IMG/VR virus record: IMGVR_UViG_3300044796_000657
Coordinates: 1-64,000 of that record
Reading direction: 5' to 3' (one strand)
Origin: a virus
DNA length: 64,000 nucleotides
The notes beneath the pieces were generated by a model, which ran no database searches, was not told the origin of the DNA, and saw only the letters and a list, made by a program, of their open reading frames with translations. Every line of letters starts with the position of its first letter. Within the stretch, counting starts at the first letter, position 1. Position numbers and translations under genes: made by a program. Shown piece after piece: positions 49,458-59,169 of this stretch.

Positions 49458-49972
49458 AGTCTCTCCTTTACGCAGATGCAGGTGAAGGTATGTCCCTTGT
49501 GGGAATCGTCGATGGTTTTTTGGAAGATTTCTTCTGCCCATTCATCGATATTGTGTTGGTGGACTGTTGTGATATTAACGTATTTCCCTCTGTGGGTTGG
49601 TCGGTTGTCCATTGAGCTGGACTGGTATCGTACGATGATACTTGTGGGATCTTGGAATTTGTCTACGGTTTGGATGATTTTGGATTTTCTGAGGGCTTGG
49701 GCGAGGAGTTCGGGTGAGGATTGGTATTGTAGTTCTTCTGCCCAACCGCCGATAGCGAGCATGAAACCGAAGGCGTGGATGTGGATTTTGAGTTGTAGGA
49801 TGTTTTCGTAGGGGATTGTTTCCTTGTTAATTTTGATGGTTTGTTTGTTGTCGGAGTTTTGTTTGAGTTTGCCTTTGTAGGTTCTGTTGTCTTTTGTTGT
49901 GAGGGTGACGAGGTGTCCTGTCAGCTTTGTGGCATCTTGATCGTTGAACGGGATTTTGGCGAAGTTTTGCAT
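49454..49972 (-). CDS. 172-aa protein with Sm-like start
   Basis: Residues 17-62 (GHLVTLTTKDNRTYKGKLKQ ... IPYENILQLKI) resemble an Sm/LSm-type small barrel with its two strand pairs. The rest is unknown, with a TSIIVRYQSSSMD stretch. If the barrel is real it may bind RNA. Confidence 0.5.
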   Translation of the reverse strand: MQNFAKIPFNDQDATKLTGHLVTLTTKDNRTYKGKLKQNSDNKQTIKINKETIPYENILQLKIHIHAFGFMLAIGGWAEELQYQSSPELLAQALRKSKIIQTVDKFQDPTSIIVRYQSSSMDNRPTHRGKYVNITTVHQHNIDEWAEEIFQKTIDDSHKGHTFTCICVKERL

Positions 49973-50004
49973 GGTTGTTTCCCCTTTATTTTAAGGGTGT
50001 ATGG

Positions 50005-50271
50005 TCACTTGATTTCTTGGATGTGGAAAGGTTTGACTGTGGCGACGAGTCTTGTGCCGATGCCTAGTGTATCTCTCATGATTTGTGCGGCTTCTCCGAG
50101 TGGTCCGCTACTTGTTTTGAGCATGGTGTCGAGTAGTTTGGCACGGTCGGCGCATTTCTGTTTGGCTTTGGGGTCTTTATCGGGATTTGGGAATACGCAA
50201 ACGTCTTGAGTTTGTCGGTATTGTCCGTTTCCGATGGCGTAGGTGATGATAACGCAGCAGTAGGATTCCAT
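50005..50271 (-). CDS. Unknown 88-aa protein
   Basis: Start MESYCCVIITYAIGNG after AAGGAAAATACCA. Stop within a GTGACCATACA site. Confidence 0.55.
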   Translation of the reverse strand: MESYCCVIITYAIGNGQYRQTQDVCVFPNPDKDPKAKQKCADRAKLLDTMLKTSSGPLGEAAQIMRDTLGIGTRLVATVKPFHIQEIK

Positions 50272-50315
50272 TGGTATTTTCCTTAGTGCCTCTTGGTAAC
50301 CATGAGGGTGTATGG

Positions 50316-50621
50316 TCACCGTCTAGCTCGGTAGAAGTGTGTTGTGTGGCTTGCTTTGGGGCCGAGCTGGTATCCCAACTGGAAAAATTCGTGGTGATCG
50401 GCGGGTGTGCTGGTGTAGCCTATGGAGGGCTTGTATTTCCAATAGAAGCCGGGTTGTGATTCTATGTGTATCTTAACGATTTCAATGAGGTTTTCGGTTT
50501 TATCCTTGTGGTCGATCATTATGAGTGTATCGCCCGGTTTCAGGATACTGAGTTTGATGATACGTCGTTGTTTGCGGTATCCGTTTGTGGGGCGTCCGAG
50601 TTCATAGGTTCTGTTTGCCAT
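50316..50621 (-). CDS. 101-aa protein, paralogue of 51683
   Basis: MANRTYELGRPTNGYRKQRR start, then GDTLIMIDHKDKTENLIE, shared almost word for word with the 51683 product. The middle part looks like a small beta barrel. Stop within a GTGACCATACA site. Confidence 0.65.
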   Translation of the reverse strand: MANRTYELGRPTNGYRKQRRIIKLSILKPGDTLIMIDHKDKTENLIEIVKIHIESQPGFYWKYKPSIGYTSTPADHHEFFQLGYQLGPKASHTTHFYRARR

Positions 50622-50623
50622 TG

Positions 50624-50758
50624 TTAACCTTTGATGAATTTGTCTTCGGTGATTGAGCAATCGTGCCAGCCGAAGGAATCCAACCAGAGATAGTGTCCCG
50701 GTTGTTTGGGGTCTTCGGTGATTGTTCGTTTGCCTAAGTGTGGCAGTGTGATTGTCAT
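50624..50758 (-). CDS. 44-aa protein
   Basis: GGAGAACCAA precedes the ATG. Begins MTITLPHLGKRTITEDPKQP, then HYLWLDSFGWHDCS. Its stop is two bases from the next ATG. Confidence 0.55.
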   Translation of the reverse strand: MTITLPHLGKRTITEDPKQPGHYLWLDSFGWHDCSITEDKFIKG

Positions 50759-50835
50759 TTGGTTCTCCTTGAAAGTAGGTGGTTTAGGTCTGCCGTATCC
50801 TTGCTTTTATGGTTTTCTTTGACACCGCAACCCGG

Positions 50836-51240
50836 TTAACCGTACTCTGCCATATTAGCGGCTATTAGATTGTTGTGTGCTTCGGCGAGGCATTGGCAGG
50901 TTCCGCATTCGGATGTAGGCAGGATGGGTGCGTCGAGTTTGTTTTTGTCGTCAAATTGTTTGCCTGCTTTGGCTTGACGGATTTCGTTTTCCGTGTATTC
51001 CGCTGTACATCCGCAGGGGCAGAATTGGACGGTGTATCGTTCTTCGGTGAGTTGGATGATGCATTCGTTGAAGAGTTCGTCGTCTCCTACTTTGGTTCGT
51101 CCAGTAGTGACTTTGTGGATTTTGCCGTGGTAGGAGTGTTGTAGGCCGCTGTCTCTGGTGATGACGGTAGCGGTTTGTCCTTCGAATTTGTCGGCGGTTT
51201 CGAAGGTGAAGGGGTCGGTGAGCGAGTAGTAGTGTCGCAT
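50836..51240 (-). CDS. 134-aa protein with Cys pairs
   Basis: Start MRHYYSLTDPFTFETADKF. Beta-rich first half (GQTATVITRDSG), then CPCGC and, near the end, CGTCQCLAEAH, which may bind zinc. Not recognised. Confidence 0.6.
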   Translation of the reverse strand: MRHYYSLTDPFTFETADKFEGQTATVITRDSGLQHSYHGKIHKVTTGRTKVGDDELFNECIIQLTEERYTVQFCPCGCTAEYTENEIRQAKAGKQFDDKNKLDAPILPTSECGTCQCLAEAHNNLIAANMAEYG

Positions 51241-51242
51241 TG

Positions 51243-51422
51243 TTAACCTCGTAGTTTGGCGATGGCGGTTGGGGCGATGGCAATGAGCAGCAGGACGATC
51301 ATGAGTACGAACACCATACTCATCCAAAAGACGACCTTAAGTTCCTCTTGGACTCTTTTGAGTTGGGATTGTAGGGCTTCGATTTCGGCTTTTTGTGCTG
51401 CTAGTTCTTCTTGAATGGTCAT
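51243..51422 (-). CDS. 59-aa coiled-coil membrane protein
   Basis: Begins MTIQEELAAQKAEIEALQSQ, a clean coiled coil, then one hydrophobic helix. The layout is that of small spanin- or holin-partner proteins, but nothing proves it. ATGA overlap with 51419. Confidence 0.6.
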   Translation of the reverse strand: MTIQEELAAQKAEIEALQSQLKRVQEELKVVFWMSMVFVLMIVLLLIAIAPTAIAKLRG

Positions 51423-51649
51423 TGGATTCCTGCCAGTTGGTTAATGAGTTCGTCGGCGTCGGTGTTTGTATCGTGGCAGAACTTAGCGAAGTCGGCTTCG
51501 AAGTTTGTGGCGAAGAATTCTATTTGGTGACTGCCGCCTTGACCAGAGTTGTAGACTTCGGCAACGGGGGTGTCATTGAGTGTGAGGATTGCTCCGAGAG
51601 TGTAGGAGTATTCGCCCTTTTGTTTCTCTGCGTGTTGGAGTTTATACAT
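51419..51649 (-). CDS. Unknown 76-aa acidic protein
   Basis: Begins MYKLQHAEKQKGEYSYTLGA; a beta-strand centre with a helical end. Coupled to 51243 by ATGA. Confidence 0.55.
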   Translation of the reverse strand: MYKLQHAEKQKGEYSYTLGAILTLNDTPVAEVYNSGQGGSHQIEFFATNFEADFAKFCHDTNTDADELINQLAGIQ

Positions 51650-51682
51650 GGCTTAAGTTCGTTTGGTGAAGGTTCCTAGATC

Positions 51683-51979
51683 CTAGTAAGCCATTGCTTT
51701 GTGGAAGTAGGTGTTTTTGTTAAGGTCGTTGGCCCAAGTGAACGATTCTTGGTTCAGGCCGGGGCAGGGTGTGTTGTGTTTGTCTTGTTTGTATTTCCAT
51801 GCGAATCCTTTGGATGGGGATTCTCGAAGTTCGGTGACTTCGATGAGGTTTTCGGTTTTGCCGTCGTGGTCAATCATGATGAGGGTATCGCCCACTTGGA
51901 GCAATTTCATCTTGGTGACCCGTTTGGTTTTGCGGTATCCGGCTGTGGAACGTCCAGCATCGTAGGTTCGCTTGGCCAT
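51683..51979 (-). CDS. 98-aa protein, paralogue of 50316
   Basis: MAKRTYDAGRSTAGYRKTKR start, GDTLIMIDHDGKTENLIEV core. The 50316 gene is the second copy 1.3 kb away, with unrelated genes between. Confidence 0.65.
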   Translation of the reverse strand: MAKRTYDAGRSTAGYRKTKRVTKMKLLQVGDTLIMIDHDGKTENLIEVTELRESPSKGFAWKYKQDKHNTPCPGLNQESFTWANDLNKNTYFHKAMAY

Positions 51980-52014
51980 TTTGTTTCCCCTGTGTTAACA
52001 ATAAGGGTGTATGG

Positions 52015-52162
52015 TCACTGGAATGTGATGGTGTAGTATTCGTCCGTATATTTGCCGTTTTGTTGTGCGGAGGACTTCGGCTTGTTTATTTGAATCGAAC
52101 ATTTTGGTTAGGTCTGGGGCATTGTGGTAGCCGAGAACTTTGTGGTTGAAAATTTGGAACAT
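52015..52162 (-). pseudogene. Small gene with a single-base shift
   Basis: The first frame (MFQIFNHKVLGYHNAPDLTK) loses sense after about 22 residues. The sensible ending NGKYTDEYYTITFQ is in another frame and closes on the TGA of the GTGACCATACA site at 52008, as expected here. One extra base near 52095-52100 explains it. Intact product about 48 aa. Confidence 0.5.
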
Positions 52163-52164
52163 AG

Positions 52165-52425
52165 TTAATCCTCAATGGGTTTAATGGGTTCAACGTACGG
52201 CTTCCAGTTTTTGACCTGTTCGCCGTTCATCCATCGTCCTTCATCTTGGTAGAGATTGAAGATTTGGCCGGAGGTTTTGAGGGCTAGGGCTTTGGCCTTA
52301 GTGGATTCTGTGTCGAGAATGTGGCCGTGGCTGTTTTTGAGTGCCCATTTATTGCCGTGTTTTTCGACTGTCCACTTTTCGGGTGGGTCGGCATCGTGTT
52401 CGGCTTTGGTGAGATGGAGTGCCAT
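52165..52425 (-). CDS. Unknown 86-aa protein
   Basis: Start MALHLTKAEHDADPPEKW. WTVEKHGNKWALKN is typical of a small beta unit; Pro/Glu end. Not recognised. Confidence 0.55.
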   Translation of the reverse strand: MALHLTKAEHDADPPEKWTVEKHGNKWALKNSHGHILDTESTKAKALALKTSGQIFNLYQDEGRWMNGEQVKNWKPYVEPIKPIED

Positions 52426-52426
52426 T

Positions 52427-52534
52427 TTAGTTGTACCAACGGGTGACAATGAAACGCTGATCAATGACATCGTAAATAAGTTCGGCGGCGGTGCGGATTG
52501 TGGCATTCGGCTTACGCAAGTGAATAATGAGCAT
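52427..52534 (-). CDS. 35-aa peptide
   Basis: MLIIHLRKPNATIRTAAELI start, stop one base before the next ATG. No clear ribosome site. Confidence 0.4.
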   Translation of the reverse strand: MLIIHLRKPNATIRTAAELIYDVIDQRFIVTRWYN

Positions 52535-52552
52535 TTACCGTGTCTCTTGGGG

Positions 52553-52877
52553 TTAAAACTGCTTGGTGGGGTTTTCGGCGTTCCATTGCTTTTTGGCTTT
52601 GAGGAATGTCAACTTAATGTCTTGTAGCTGAAACCAGATTTTGAATGCGAGCAGGTTTTGGGGGCAGGTGCCGAGCGTGCCCCGTATTACTTCACCGTCA
52701 AGAGTGAAGGTTCCATCGGTACCGTAGTCGTCAAGCCTTGCCGCCGAGGATACTGATGCCCGTAACGATGCCGTAGTATCCTCGATTGTGGAAGGCTGCG
52801 AGCTTGATGTTAAACTGAACAGCATCACCTATCTTCAACCCTGTGTATTCAGTTTTGCGGGCGGCTGCGTTTTTCAT
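52553..52877 (-). pseudogene. Barrel-type gene with a single-base shift
   Basis: ATG 52877 opens MKNAAARKTEYTGLKIGDAV ... GYYGIVTGISILGG, a KOW/SH3-like strand pattern, which stops after 48 residues. One base on, the frame RLDDYGTDGTFTLDGEVIRG runs to 52553. A missing base near 52735 explains it; the intact protein would be about 108 aa. Confidence 0.5.
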
Positions 52878-53263
52878 AGTTGCTCATAAATGAGGAACAA
52901 TTGAACTTTGATTCTTTTGATGGTTTGGTGTCCCATGCCACTCAATGGCGGATTCATCCAGTATTTCCACTCACCATCATAAATCATTTTTGAAACTTCA
53001 TCGTATTTTGCTTGGGGGTGAGAACGCAATGTACTCTTCATATTGGCATCAAAGCGTTCATCAACTGCCTCTTTGATGGTTTGAAAGCAAGCGGTGAGTG
53101 TGGGGAATTTTCCTTTCCATTCAATGGGTTTGTCAGGCAGTGTTTCAGGGTTAACATCATGGAGATGGTTTGACCATACTTCCCACAATGCTTGACCTTG
53201 ATTCATGAACTGCCCATTGAGCAGGTCAATGATTGCACACTTGAATTTTTCCTTAGTATCCAT
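52874..53263 (-). CDS. Unknown 129-aa protein, possibly leaderless
   Basis: Start MDTKEKFKCAIIDLLNG. The promoter at 53270-53298 would start transcription at or within a base or two of this ATG, and there is no ribosome site. Helical, Trp-rich. Confidence 0.6.
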   Translation of the reverse strand: MDTKEKFKCAIIDLLNGQFMNQGQALWEVWSNHLHDVNPETLPDKPIEWKGKFPTLTACFQTIKEAVDERFDANMKSTLRSHPQAKYDEVSKMIYDGEWKYWMNPPLSGMGHQTIKRIKVQLFLIYEQL

Positions 53264-53269
53264 TGTCAA

Positions 53270-53298
53270 ATTGTCTCATATTGTGTAGGGTTTGTCAA
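53270..53298 (-). promoter_or_regulatory. Sigma-70 promoter
   Basis: Minus strand TTGACA (53298-53293), 17-bp spacer, GACAAT (53275-53270), seven bases before the ATG at 53263. Confidence 0.6.
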
Positions 53299-53307
53299 GA
53301 CAATTCT

Positions 53308-56300
53308 TTAATTTGCAACCTCAACTTCGAGGGCTTTGATGAGGTTAGCAATCTCCTCTTCAAGTTTTTCGGTGCCGATCTTCGCCCATAGCCATCCATT
53401 GGCCGTAGCGATGAAGTGTACATCTTGTTCGTTGTTGTCACCGTAGAACTTCGCTTCACGGATTTTGGCTATGATACTGCCAATGTCACCAGTATCCCAT
53501 TTTCGGCGATGAGCGAACGTGCGGAGGAAGTTTTCGTATGCGAAGCCGATTTCTTCTGCAGACTTGGTAGAGCTGCACACATTCGCATTATCGCTTGTGG
53601 TAATGGTGGGCGTAGTGTCTTTAATGGAGAAGTCAGAGAAGTTAACATTCTTCCACCAAAAACAACCGACGACCGGACCGCTTGCCATAGTGAATGAGCC
53701 ATCAATCGATGAAGCGTAGCAAAAGATTTGCTGTCCTTTATAACGAATTTGTGTGTGGTGATTCTTAAGGCCATCAATGAGGAATCTGATTTGCTCGTCG
53801 GAGATATTTATCTTCGGTATGAATGCGAAGTCTTCGTATTTGGTACTATTCCAATAAATGGGCGTATTCGCATCGGTGCTGTAAAAGAAAAGTCCGGACA
53901 TACTCGTCACTTCTTGGTTTTTGTAAAGCACTTTGCCCTCAAATGCCTTGATATACTTAATTTGGTTTTCAAGAACTTGTACTCCAACCTTGAAGTAAAT
54001 GACGGGATGGGTGGTTTGCCAATCAATGTTAACATCACCCTCTTTCACCTCGAAATTATCAAGGTAGCATTCTTTCCAGTTGAAGCAATTCATAATTGCT
54101 GCGTCAGCCAAATCCTTATTGTATGCACTGTTGATTGGGTGAGGATAGCCATTGGTGAATTGCCAAACTTTCACCTTATCATCATTTGTGTATGTGACTC
54201 GGTAGTGTTTATGAGCGGCAAATAGTTTGAGTTTTTCCACTTGTGCCATCGTGACGACGATTCTTGGCCAAATGTAATCTTCAATTCTCGTTTCTTTGAC
54301 ATTCACAATGGTGTGATACTTGTCATCGGCAACGGTGATCGTCATGTGTTGAATGAGCGACTGTTTTGAGTCTCCCACATTGCGGAGCATCGCCGTCACT
54401 TGTTTGCCTTGGTACTTAACGGTGCACACATTCGCCTTGAAGAGCTTCTGTGCAAATTCTTCCGTCATGTTGAATGACTTTTGTGTCGCTTTCTTCTCCT
54501 CTTCGATTGTGAAGTCTTCGATGTTAGCTTCACTGATTAGGATTTCTTTTCGTGGTGATTCAAAGCCGTAGTAATATGTCACTTGGGACATAACTTCGCC
54601 CTTGCCTTTATTGAAACCGGTAAGACCGATGCCCTTGTACTTAACCTCCTTGTGATCCCAATGAGCATCAAATATTTGTTTGGCGAGTGCTTCTGTCATA
54701 TTGGTGGCTTTTGCGGTTTGCCAATCAATGTTAACGCCGTCTTTGACGACTTTGAATTGTTCAGTATAGCACGATTCCCAATTCCAATGATCTTTTGCAA
54801 GATCCATGAAAGATGTTCCCGAAGGAAATTGTGTTTTATTACTTCTGTATCCATTTCCTAGTGAATAGATCGTTACCGTTCCCTGAATATTATAAGAAAC
54901 TTGGTATGCCTTATTGGCGGCAAACAGCTTGATTTTTTCGATTTGCTCCGGTGTTATTCTCGTTAACGCTTTGAGTTCGTAATCTTCAATGTTGGTATTG
55001 TGGATCAAAGTGTGTTTACCGGCGAACACAAATCCTACCCCTTTCCCTCTCACAACTTCCAAGTCCCCATTCAATCCGATAAAGTGAGAAATTATATTAC
55101 CTTGATACTTGGGATACTCAGAGTTTCGACATGCCAACGCAACCTTGTTGGCAAATTCATCGGTCATGTTATAAGTCGGTTCGGGTAAAGTGTTAAGCCA
55201 ATCAAGCCAATCAATGTTAACACCATCCTTCGTTACCTTGAAGTTGTCCACATAACAGCCACTCCAACCCCAAGACGTTTTAGCAAGATCGATGTGGGTG
55301 TGCACAGAAGCCCGTTTGAATCCACTGGTCAAAAAGTAAGGAGCTGAGGCGAGAGTATTTCCCATTTGGGGATTTGTATACGTAACTTCGTAAACCTTAT
55401 TGGCAGCAAGCAATCTGATTTTTGTGATTTGCTCTGCGGTGACGACTTCCCCCACGGCTGGCATCGTGTAATCTTCGATGTTAGTGTATCTGACTTCAAT
55501 AGCATCGCCCACATCGACTGTGTTAATTAACATCTCCATAACCGTTCCTTGCGGTCTGAGGGCACAAATGCGTTTGCCTTTGTATAACATCTCACATTTG
55601 GTGAATATCTTATGGATACGTGAAGCAAATTCTTCAGTCATGGTGTAAGTCGGTTCAAAGATTTCATAATCTTCCATATTGGTATAGAGAATTGAAATGG
55701 GACTATATTGCTTGCCGACCAACACAAATTCCGTCGCCTCAATAACACTCAAATTATTGCTCAATCCAGCGAAATAAGCAATTTGCTCATTTTTGTATCT
55801 TGGACACTTCATATTTCGACATGCAAATATAATTTTATTTGCGAATTCATCGGTCATGTTGTAAGTCGGTTCGGGTTCGGTGTTGAGCCAATCAATGACA
55901 ACACCATCCTTTGTAACTTTGAAATTGTCCACATAAGAAATTTTCCAATCCCAAGTTGTTTTTGCTATATCGATGTGGTTGTTCAAAGATTCACGTTTGA
56001 ATCCATTGGTCACAAAGTGAGGGACAGTAGGGAGCTTGTTGCTCACTTGAGGATTTGTATATGTGACTTCATACACCCTATTGGCAGCAAACAATTTGAT
56101 TTTTGCGATTTGTTCTAACGAGACAAGTAAACCTTCTGGCATAGTATAATCTTCGATGTTGGTATATTTGACTTGGACAAAGTCAGCAACGCCGACTGTG
56201 TTAATTTGTATCTTTTCCATAACTGTGTCGCTGGCCTTGCCCAACAGACTGACACCACAAATGCGTTTGCCCTTGTATAGCATATTGCATTTGGTGAATG

Positions 56301-59169
56301 TGTCGTTGATACGTAAAGCGAATTCTTCGGTCATGGTGTGAGAGGGCTGCACAGTGAAGTCTTTATTCTTCACAGCAAGCCAACGCAGGGTGATGATCCT
56401 TTTGTCTTTGTCTTCAAAAGCAAAATCATCCACATTGTTAGCAGATTTGATGCGGTAGCCTTTGTAGTTCGCTTGCCAATTGGGCTTGTTGTAGACATAA
56501 TCAATAATTTCGGTGATTTGTGCTGGACTTGGATGCGGTTCAACTGCCACGACATAGTCTTTTTGATGAATATCTAACATGAATTCGTTGGTCATGTTGT
56601 CAATGTTAACATCAAGCCAATTGGGGATATTGACGCCATCCTTGGATACTGTGAAGTTGGTGACTCTGCTGGCGTGCCAATCCCAATTTGTTTTGATGGG
56701 CTTCTTGGTTTTTAGGTCAACGCTACCGTGTTCAGAAATTTCATAATGATGATCTTCAATGAATTGATAGCGTTTGGGAGGAGAGATTGCACGCCCCAAA
56801 TCAACAGTGTATGTGACTTTGTATGCTTTATTGGCGGCAAAGGCCAAGACCTTATAGGCTTGTGGCATGGTCATTCTATACAATAATAAGTTTTGATTTT
56901 CCCAATTAAGTTTCTCACCATTAGTGGTAGTCACATCAAATTTGTCAACGAAAGCCGCCGACCAATTGAACTCTTCTTTGTTGGCAAGATCGGTTGTATT
57001 TTCAGATTCGGCTAACTTGTAACCATTAGTCAGCGACCAAATCACACCCTTAAGTTTATTTGTGTATGTGACTTTGTATTGTTTGTGAGCTGCAAACCAT
57101 TTGATGACGGCAACTTGTTCGGCTGTGCAGAGTTTGGAAGCATCAGGCACTACGACTGACTTGGGTGTAATGATGAAATCCTTTATGTTATGATCAACAA
57201 ACGACTTAGCTTGTTGCTCAAAGCTCATGTAAAAGAGCCACTTTCCAGCTTCCTCCTTATTGGCGGTAATGATGTACTCCCCGATAGAAATGACACAAAC
57301 CTTGCAAGTAGTCACGTAGTGTTGATGAATGTTTGTTCCTGTGACGAGAGCCGTTTCTTTGTATTTGACCGTATCCCCTTTTTCGAGGGCTGCGTAGATC
57401 GATGTGATGAATTCGTTACGCATGTTGGGCGTTATCACGAAATCATTCATGTCAATCTCATTGAAGAATATCGCAGCAGACCGTGTTGTGATGTAGAAAT
57501 GTGATTCGTAGGCGCCGTCGGTGTAAATACTTGCGACAAGGTTGTTTGCACCTTGATAACTTACCACCTGCTTGTTCTTGATAGCAGCTTTGAGGCTTTC
57601 AGGGGTGTGGATAGATTTTGCGAAATGTTGAGGTGCGTGCTTTGGCGTATCGCTTTCAGAGGTGGGTTTTGCGAAATCACTTACATCAACATCCTTGAAG
57701 AAATATCTGCTTTTCATTACATCAAAGTGATAATTGCCCCAAGGATGATAAATCCCCAAATCAGCAATCTGAACGGGCAGAGTCGCAACTCCGACGATTC
57801 GACTGCGTTTGTATTGTGTGATTTCATTTTTGCTGATTTTCAGAATGAGATCCTTCAATTCGGTTTGTCGTTGCGTGAAGACATTCTTGTCTGTCACAAT
57901 GACATCTTTTTCATTTATTGTGGTACAGCATGTCCACTTGCCGTCTATGACGAAAAATGGCTTTCCGTCTTCTTCTGATATATTGTTAACTAAAACGCCC
58001 TTATAGGTGATTATGGACTGTTCAGCAGTTGGTTGAGCTTGAAATTGTTTGTAAAGTTTGACTGACCAATGTTCTTGTAGTGTGAAATCATTTATGTCAA
58101 CATCGCTAAAGAACGTAGCAATGTGTTGACTTGCGTGCTTTGGCGTATCATGAAAGAATGGCTGTCTATCATCGAGATAAATGCTGTATACAGTTTTGTC
58201 TTTGTATTTGATGATATGAGTTTCCAAAGCCTTTTTGAGACTTGCTGGAGTATGTCCTGATTTGTTTTCTGTGATCGTGAAATCCTTCATGTTAACATCG
58301 TTGAAAAACAACGTATACATTTCACTTCTGTAACCGAAAAACGAATTGCCATTACCCGGAATGGTAATGCTGGCAACGGGTCTGCCCTTGTATTGAACAA
58401 GGTGGTTGCCTTCCATTGCCGCCTTGAGGCCTTCAGGAGTGTGCGTGGATTGTTGTGGTAATGGGCGTTCTGTCCATTCAAAATCTCTGTATTGCTTGTT
58501 TGTCCATTCAATCCAACGACCGCCACATTGGAAACTATTGACACCTGCTCCCGTGACTTCTACGCCTAGATAAGTCGTCTTCCAAGTCGTGTACTTCTCG
58601 GATACGAATTTGATGATGTTGTCGATTTGTAATCCGGTTATGCATGGCGGATTAGAGAAGTCAACATAGTTAACATTCGCCCAATGATACGTGGTTTGAT
58701 TATCGCACGAAAATCTGTCATCGTCACTGTTATCATCATCGCTATTGATTTGGGAGATACGTTGTTTCTTATAAAACACTTCGCTGCCCGATTTGAAGCG
58801 GGCAATGATTTCAGCAATTTGCTCTTTGGTCATAGGTGGTTGGCCATTGACCCAGTCGATGGGTTGATCTTTTTTATCAAACACGGCGAAATGAGAAATT
58901 GATTGTCCAACACCAGCTTGGTGACCACCAGAACTGGAAGGGTATGATGAAATATAAAAAGTACCTATTTGATTTGCGTTGGCATTTCGTTTAAAACGAA
59001 GAACGGTTGAGCCACGAAAGAAAACTTTGTATTTGGAACTACTGCAGAAGTCGTAAAGTTTGTTGAAGAGAGCAAGCGTGATGATGTTGGACACGGTAGA
59101 TTCCTTGTGGATGTTAACGGTAGATTGTGGATGTCGCCAACCAATGTAACAGGGAAGATCCATTGGCAT
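53308..59169 (-). CDS. Giant modular repeat protein (1,953 aa)
   Basis: No signal peptide or membrane helix. Three module types alternate. N-terminal modules: YKG-x-V strand, then FFNDVDMNDF-type ending. From about residue 700, module B occurs six times: FAANKxYKVTYTN, NGYK, DLAK-x-x-W-x-W, YVDNFKVTKDGVNIDW. Module C occurs about seven times: NMTDEFA, a YKGK strand, ending TNIEDYT. The C-terminal 90 residues are unique and helical. The modules look like small beta-rich domains strung together, as in an adhesin-like, internal or scaffold protein. It takes 9% of the window. The 53270 promoter lies after it and does not drive it. No known family. Confidence 0.75.
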   Translation of the reverse strand: MPMDLPCYIGWRHPQSTVNIHKESTVSNIITLALFNKLYDFCSSSKYKVFFRGSTVLRFKRNANANQIGTFYISSYPSSSGGHQAGVGQSISHFAVFDKKDQPIDWVNGQPPMTKEQIAEIIARFKSGSEVFYKKQRISQINSDDDNSDDDRFSCDNQTTYHWANVNYVDFSNPPCITGLQIDNIIKFVSEKYTTWKTTYLGVEVTGAGVNSFQCGGRWIEWTNKQYRDFEWTERPLPQQSTHTPEGLKAAMEGNHLVQYKGRPVASITIPGNGNSFFGYRSEMYTLFFNDVNMKDFTITENKSGHTPASLKKALETHIIKYKDKTVYSIYLDDRQPFFHDTPKHASQHIATFFSDVDINDFTLQEHWSVKLYKQFQAQPTAEQSIITYKGVLVNNISEEDGKPFFVIDGKWTCCTTINEKDVIVTDKNVFTQRQTELKDLILKISKNEITQYKRSRIVGVATLPVQIADLGIYHPWGNYHFDVMKSRYFFKDVDVSDFAKPTSESDTPKHAPQHFAKSIHTPESLKAAIKNKQVVSYQGANNLVASIYTDGAYESHFYITTRSAAIFFNEIDMNDFVITPNMRNEFITSIYAALEKGDTVKYKETALVTGTNIHQHYVTTCKVCVISIGEYIITANKEEAGKWLFYMSFEQQAKSFVDHNIKDFIITPKSVVVPDASKLCTAEQVAVIKWFAAHKQYKVTYTNKLKGVIWSLTNGYKLAESENTTDLANKEEFNWSAAFVDKFDVTTTNGEKLNWENQNLLLYRMTMPQAYKVLAFAANKAYKVTYTVDLGRAISPPKRYQFIEDHHYEISEHGSVDLKTKKPIKTNWDWHASRVTNFTVSKDGVNIPNWLDVNIDNMTNEFMLDIHQKDYVVAVEPHPSPAQITEIIDYVYNKPNWQANYKGYRIKSANNVDDFAFEDKDKRIITLRWLAVKNKDFTVQPSHTMTEEFALRINDTFTKCNMLYKGKRICGVSLLGKASDTVMEKIQINTVGVADFVQVKYTNIEDYTMPEGLLVSLEQIAKIKLFAANRVYEVTYTNPQVSNKLPTVPHFVTNGFKRESLNNHIDIAKTTWDWKISYVDNFKVTKDGVVIDWLNTEPEPTYNMTDEFANKIIFACRNMKCPRYKNEQIAYFAGLSNNLSVIEATEFVLVGKQYSPISILYTNMEDYEIFEPTYTMTEEFASRIHKIFTKCEMLYKGKRICALRPQGTVMEMLINTVDVGDAIEVRYTNIEDYTMPAVGEVVTAEQITKIRLLAANKVYEVTYTNPQMGNTLASAPYFLTSGFKRASVHTHIDLAKTSWGWSGCYVDNFKVTKDGVNIDWLDWLNTLPEPTYNMTDEFANKVALACRNSEYPKYQGNIISHFIGLNGDLEVVRGKGVGFVFAGKHTLIHNTNIEDYELKALTRITPEQIEKIKLFAANKAYQVSYNIQGTVTIYSLGNGYRSNKTQFPSGTSFMDLAKDHWNWESCYTEQFKVVKDGVNIDWQTAKATNMTEALAKQIFDAHWDHKEVKYKGIGLTGFNKGKGEVMSQVTYYYGFESPRKEILISEANIEDFTIEEEKKATQKSFNMTEEFAQKLFKANVCTVKYQGKQVTAMLRNVGDSKQSLIQHMTITVADDKYHTIVNVKETRIEDYIWPRIVVTMAQVEKLKLFAAHKHYRVTYTNDDKVKVWQFTNGYPHPINSAYNKDLADAAIMNCFNWKECYLDNFEVKEGDVNIDWQTTHPVIYFKVGVQVLENQIKYIKAFEGKVLYKNQEVTSMSGLFFYSTDANTPIYWNSTKYEDFAFIPKINISDEQIRFLIDGLKNHHTQIRYKGQQIFCYASSIDGSFTMASGPVVGCFWWKNVNFSDFSIKDTTPTITTSDNANVCSSTKSAEEIGFAYENFLRTFAHRRKWDTGDIGSIIAKIREAKFYGDNNEQDVHFIATANGWLWAKIGTEKLEEEIANLIKALEVEVAN

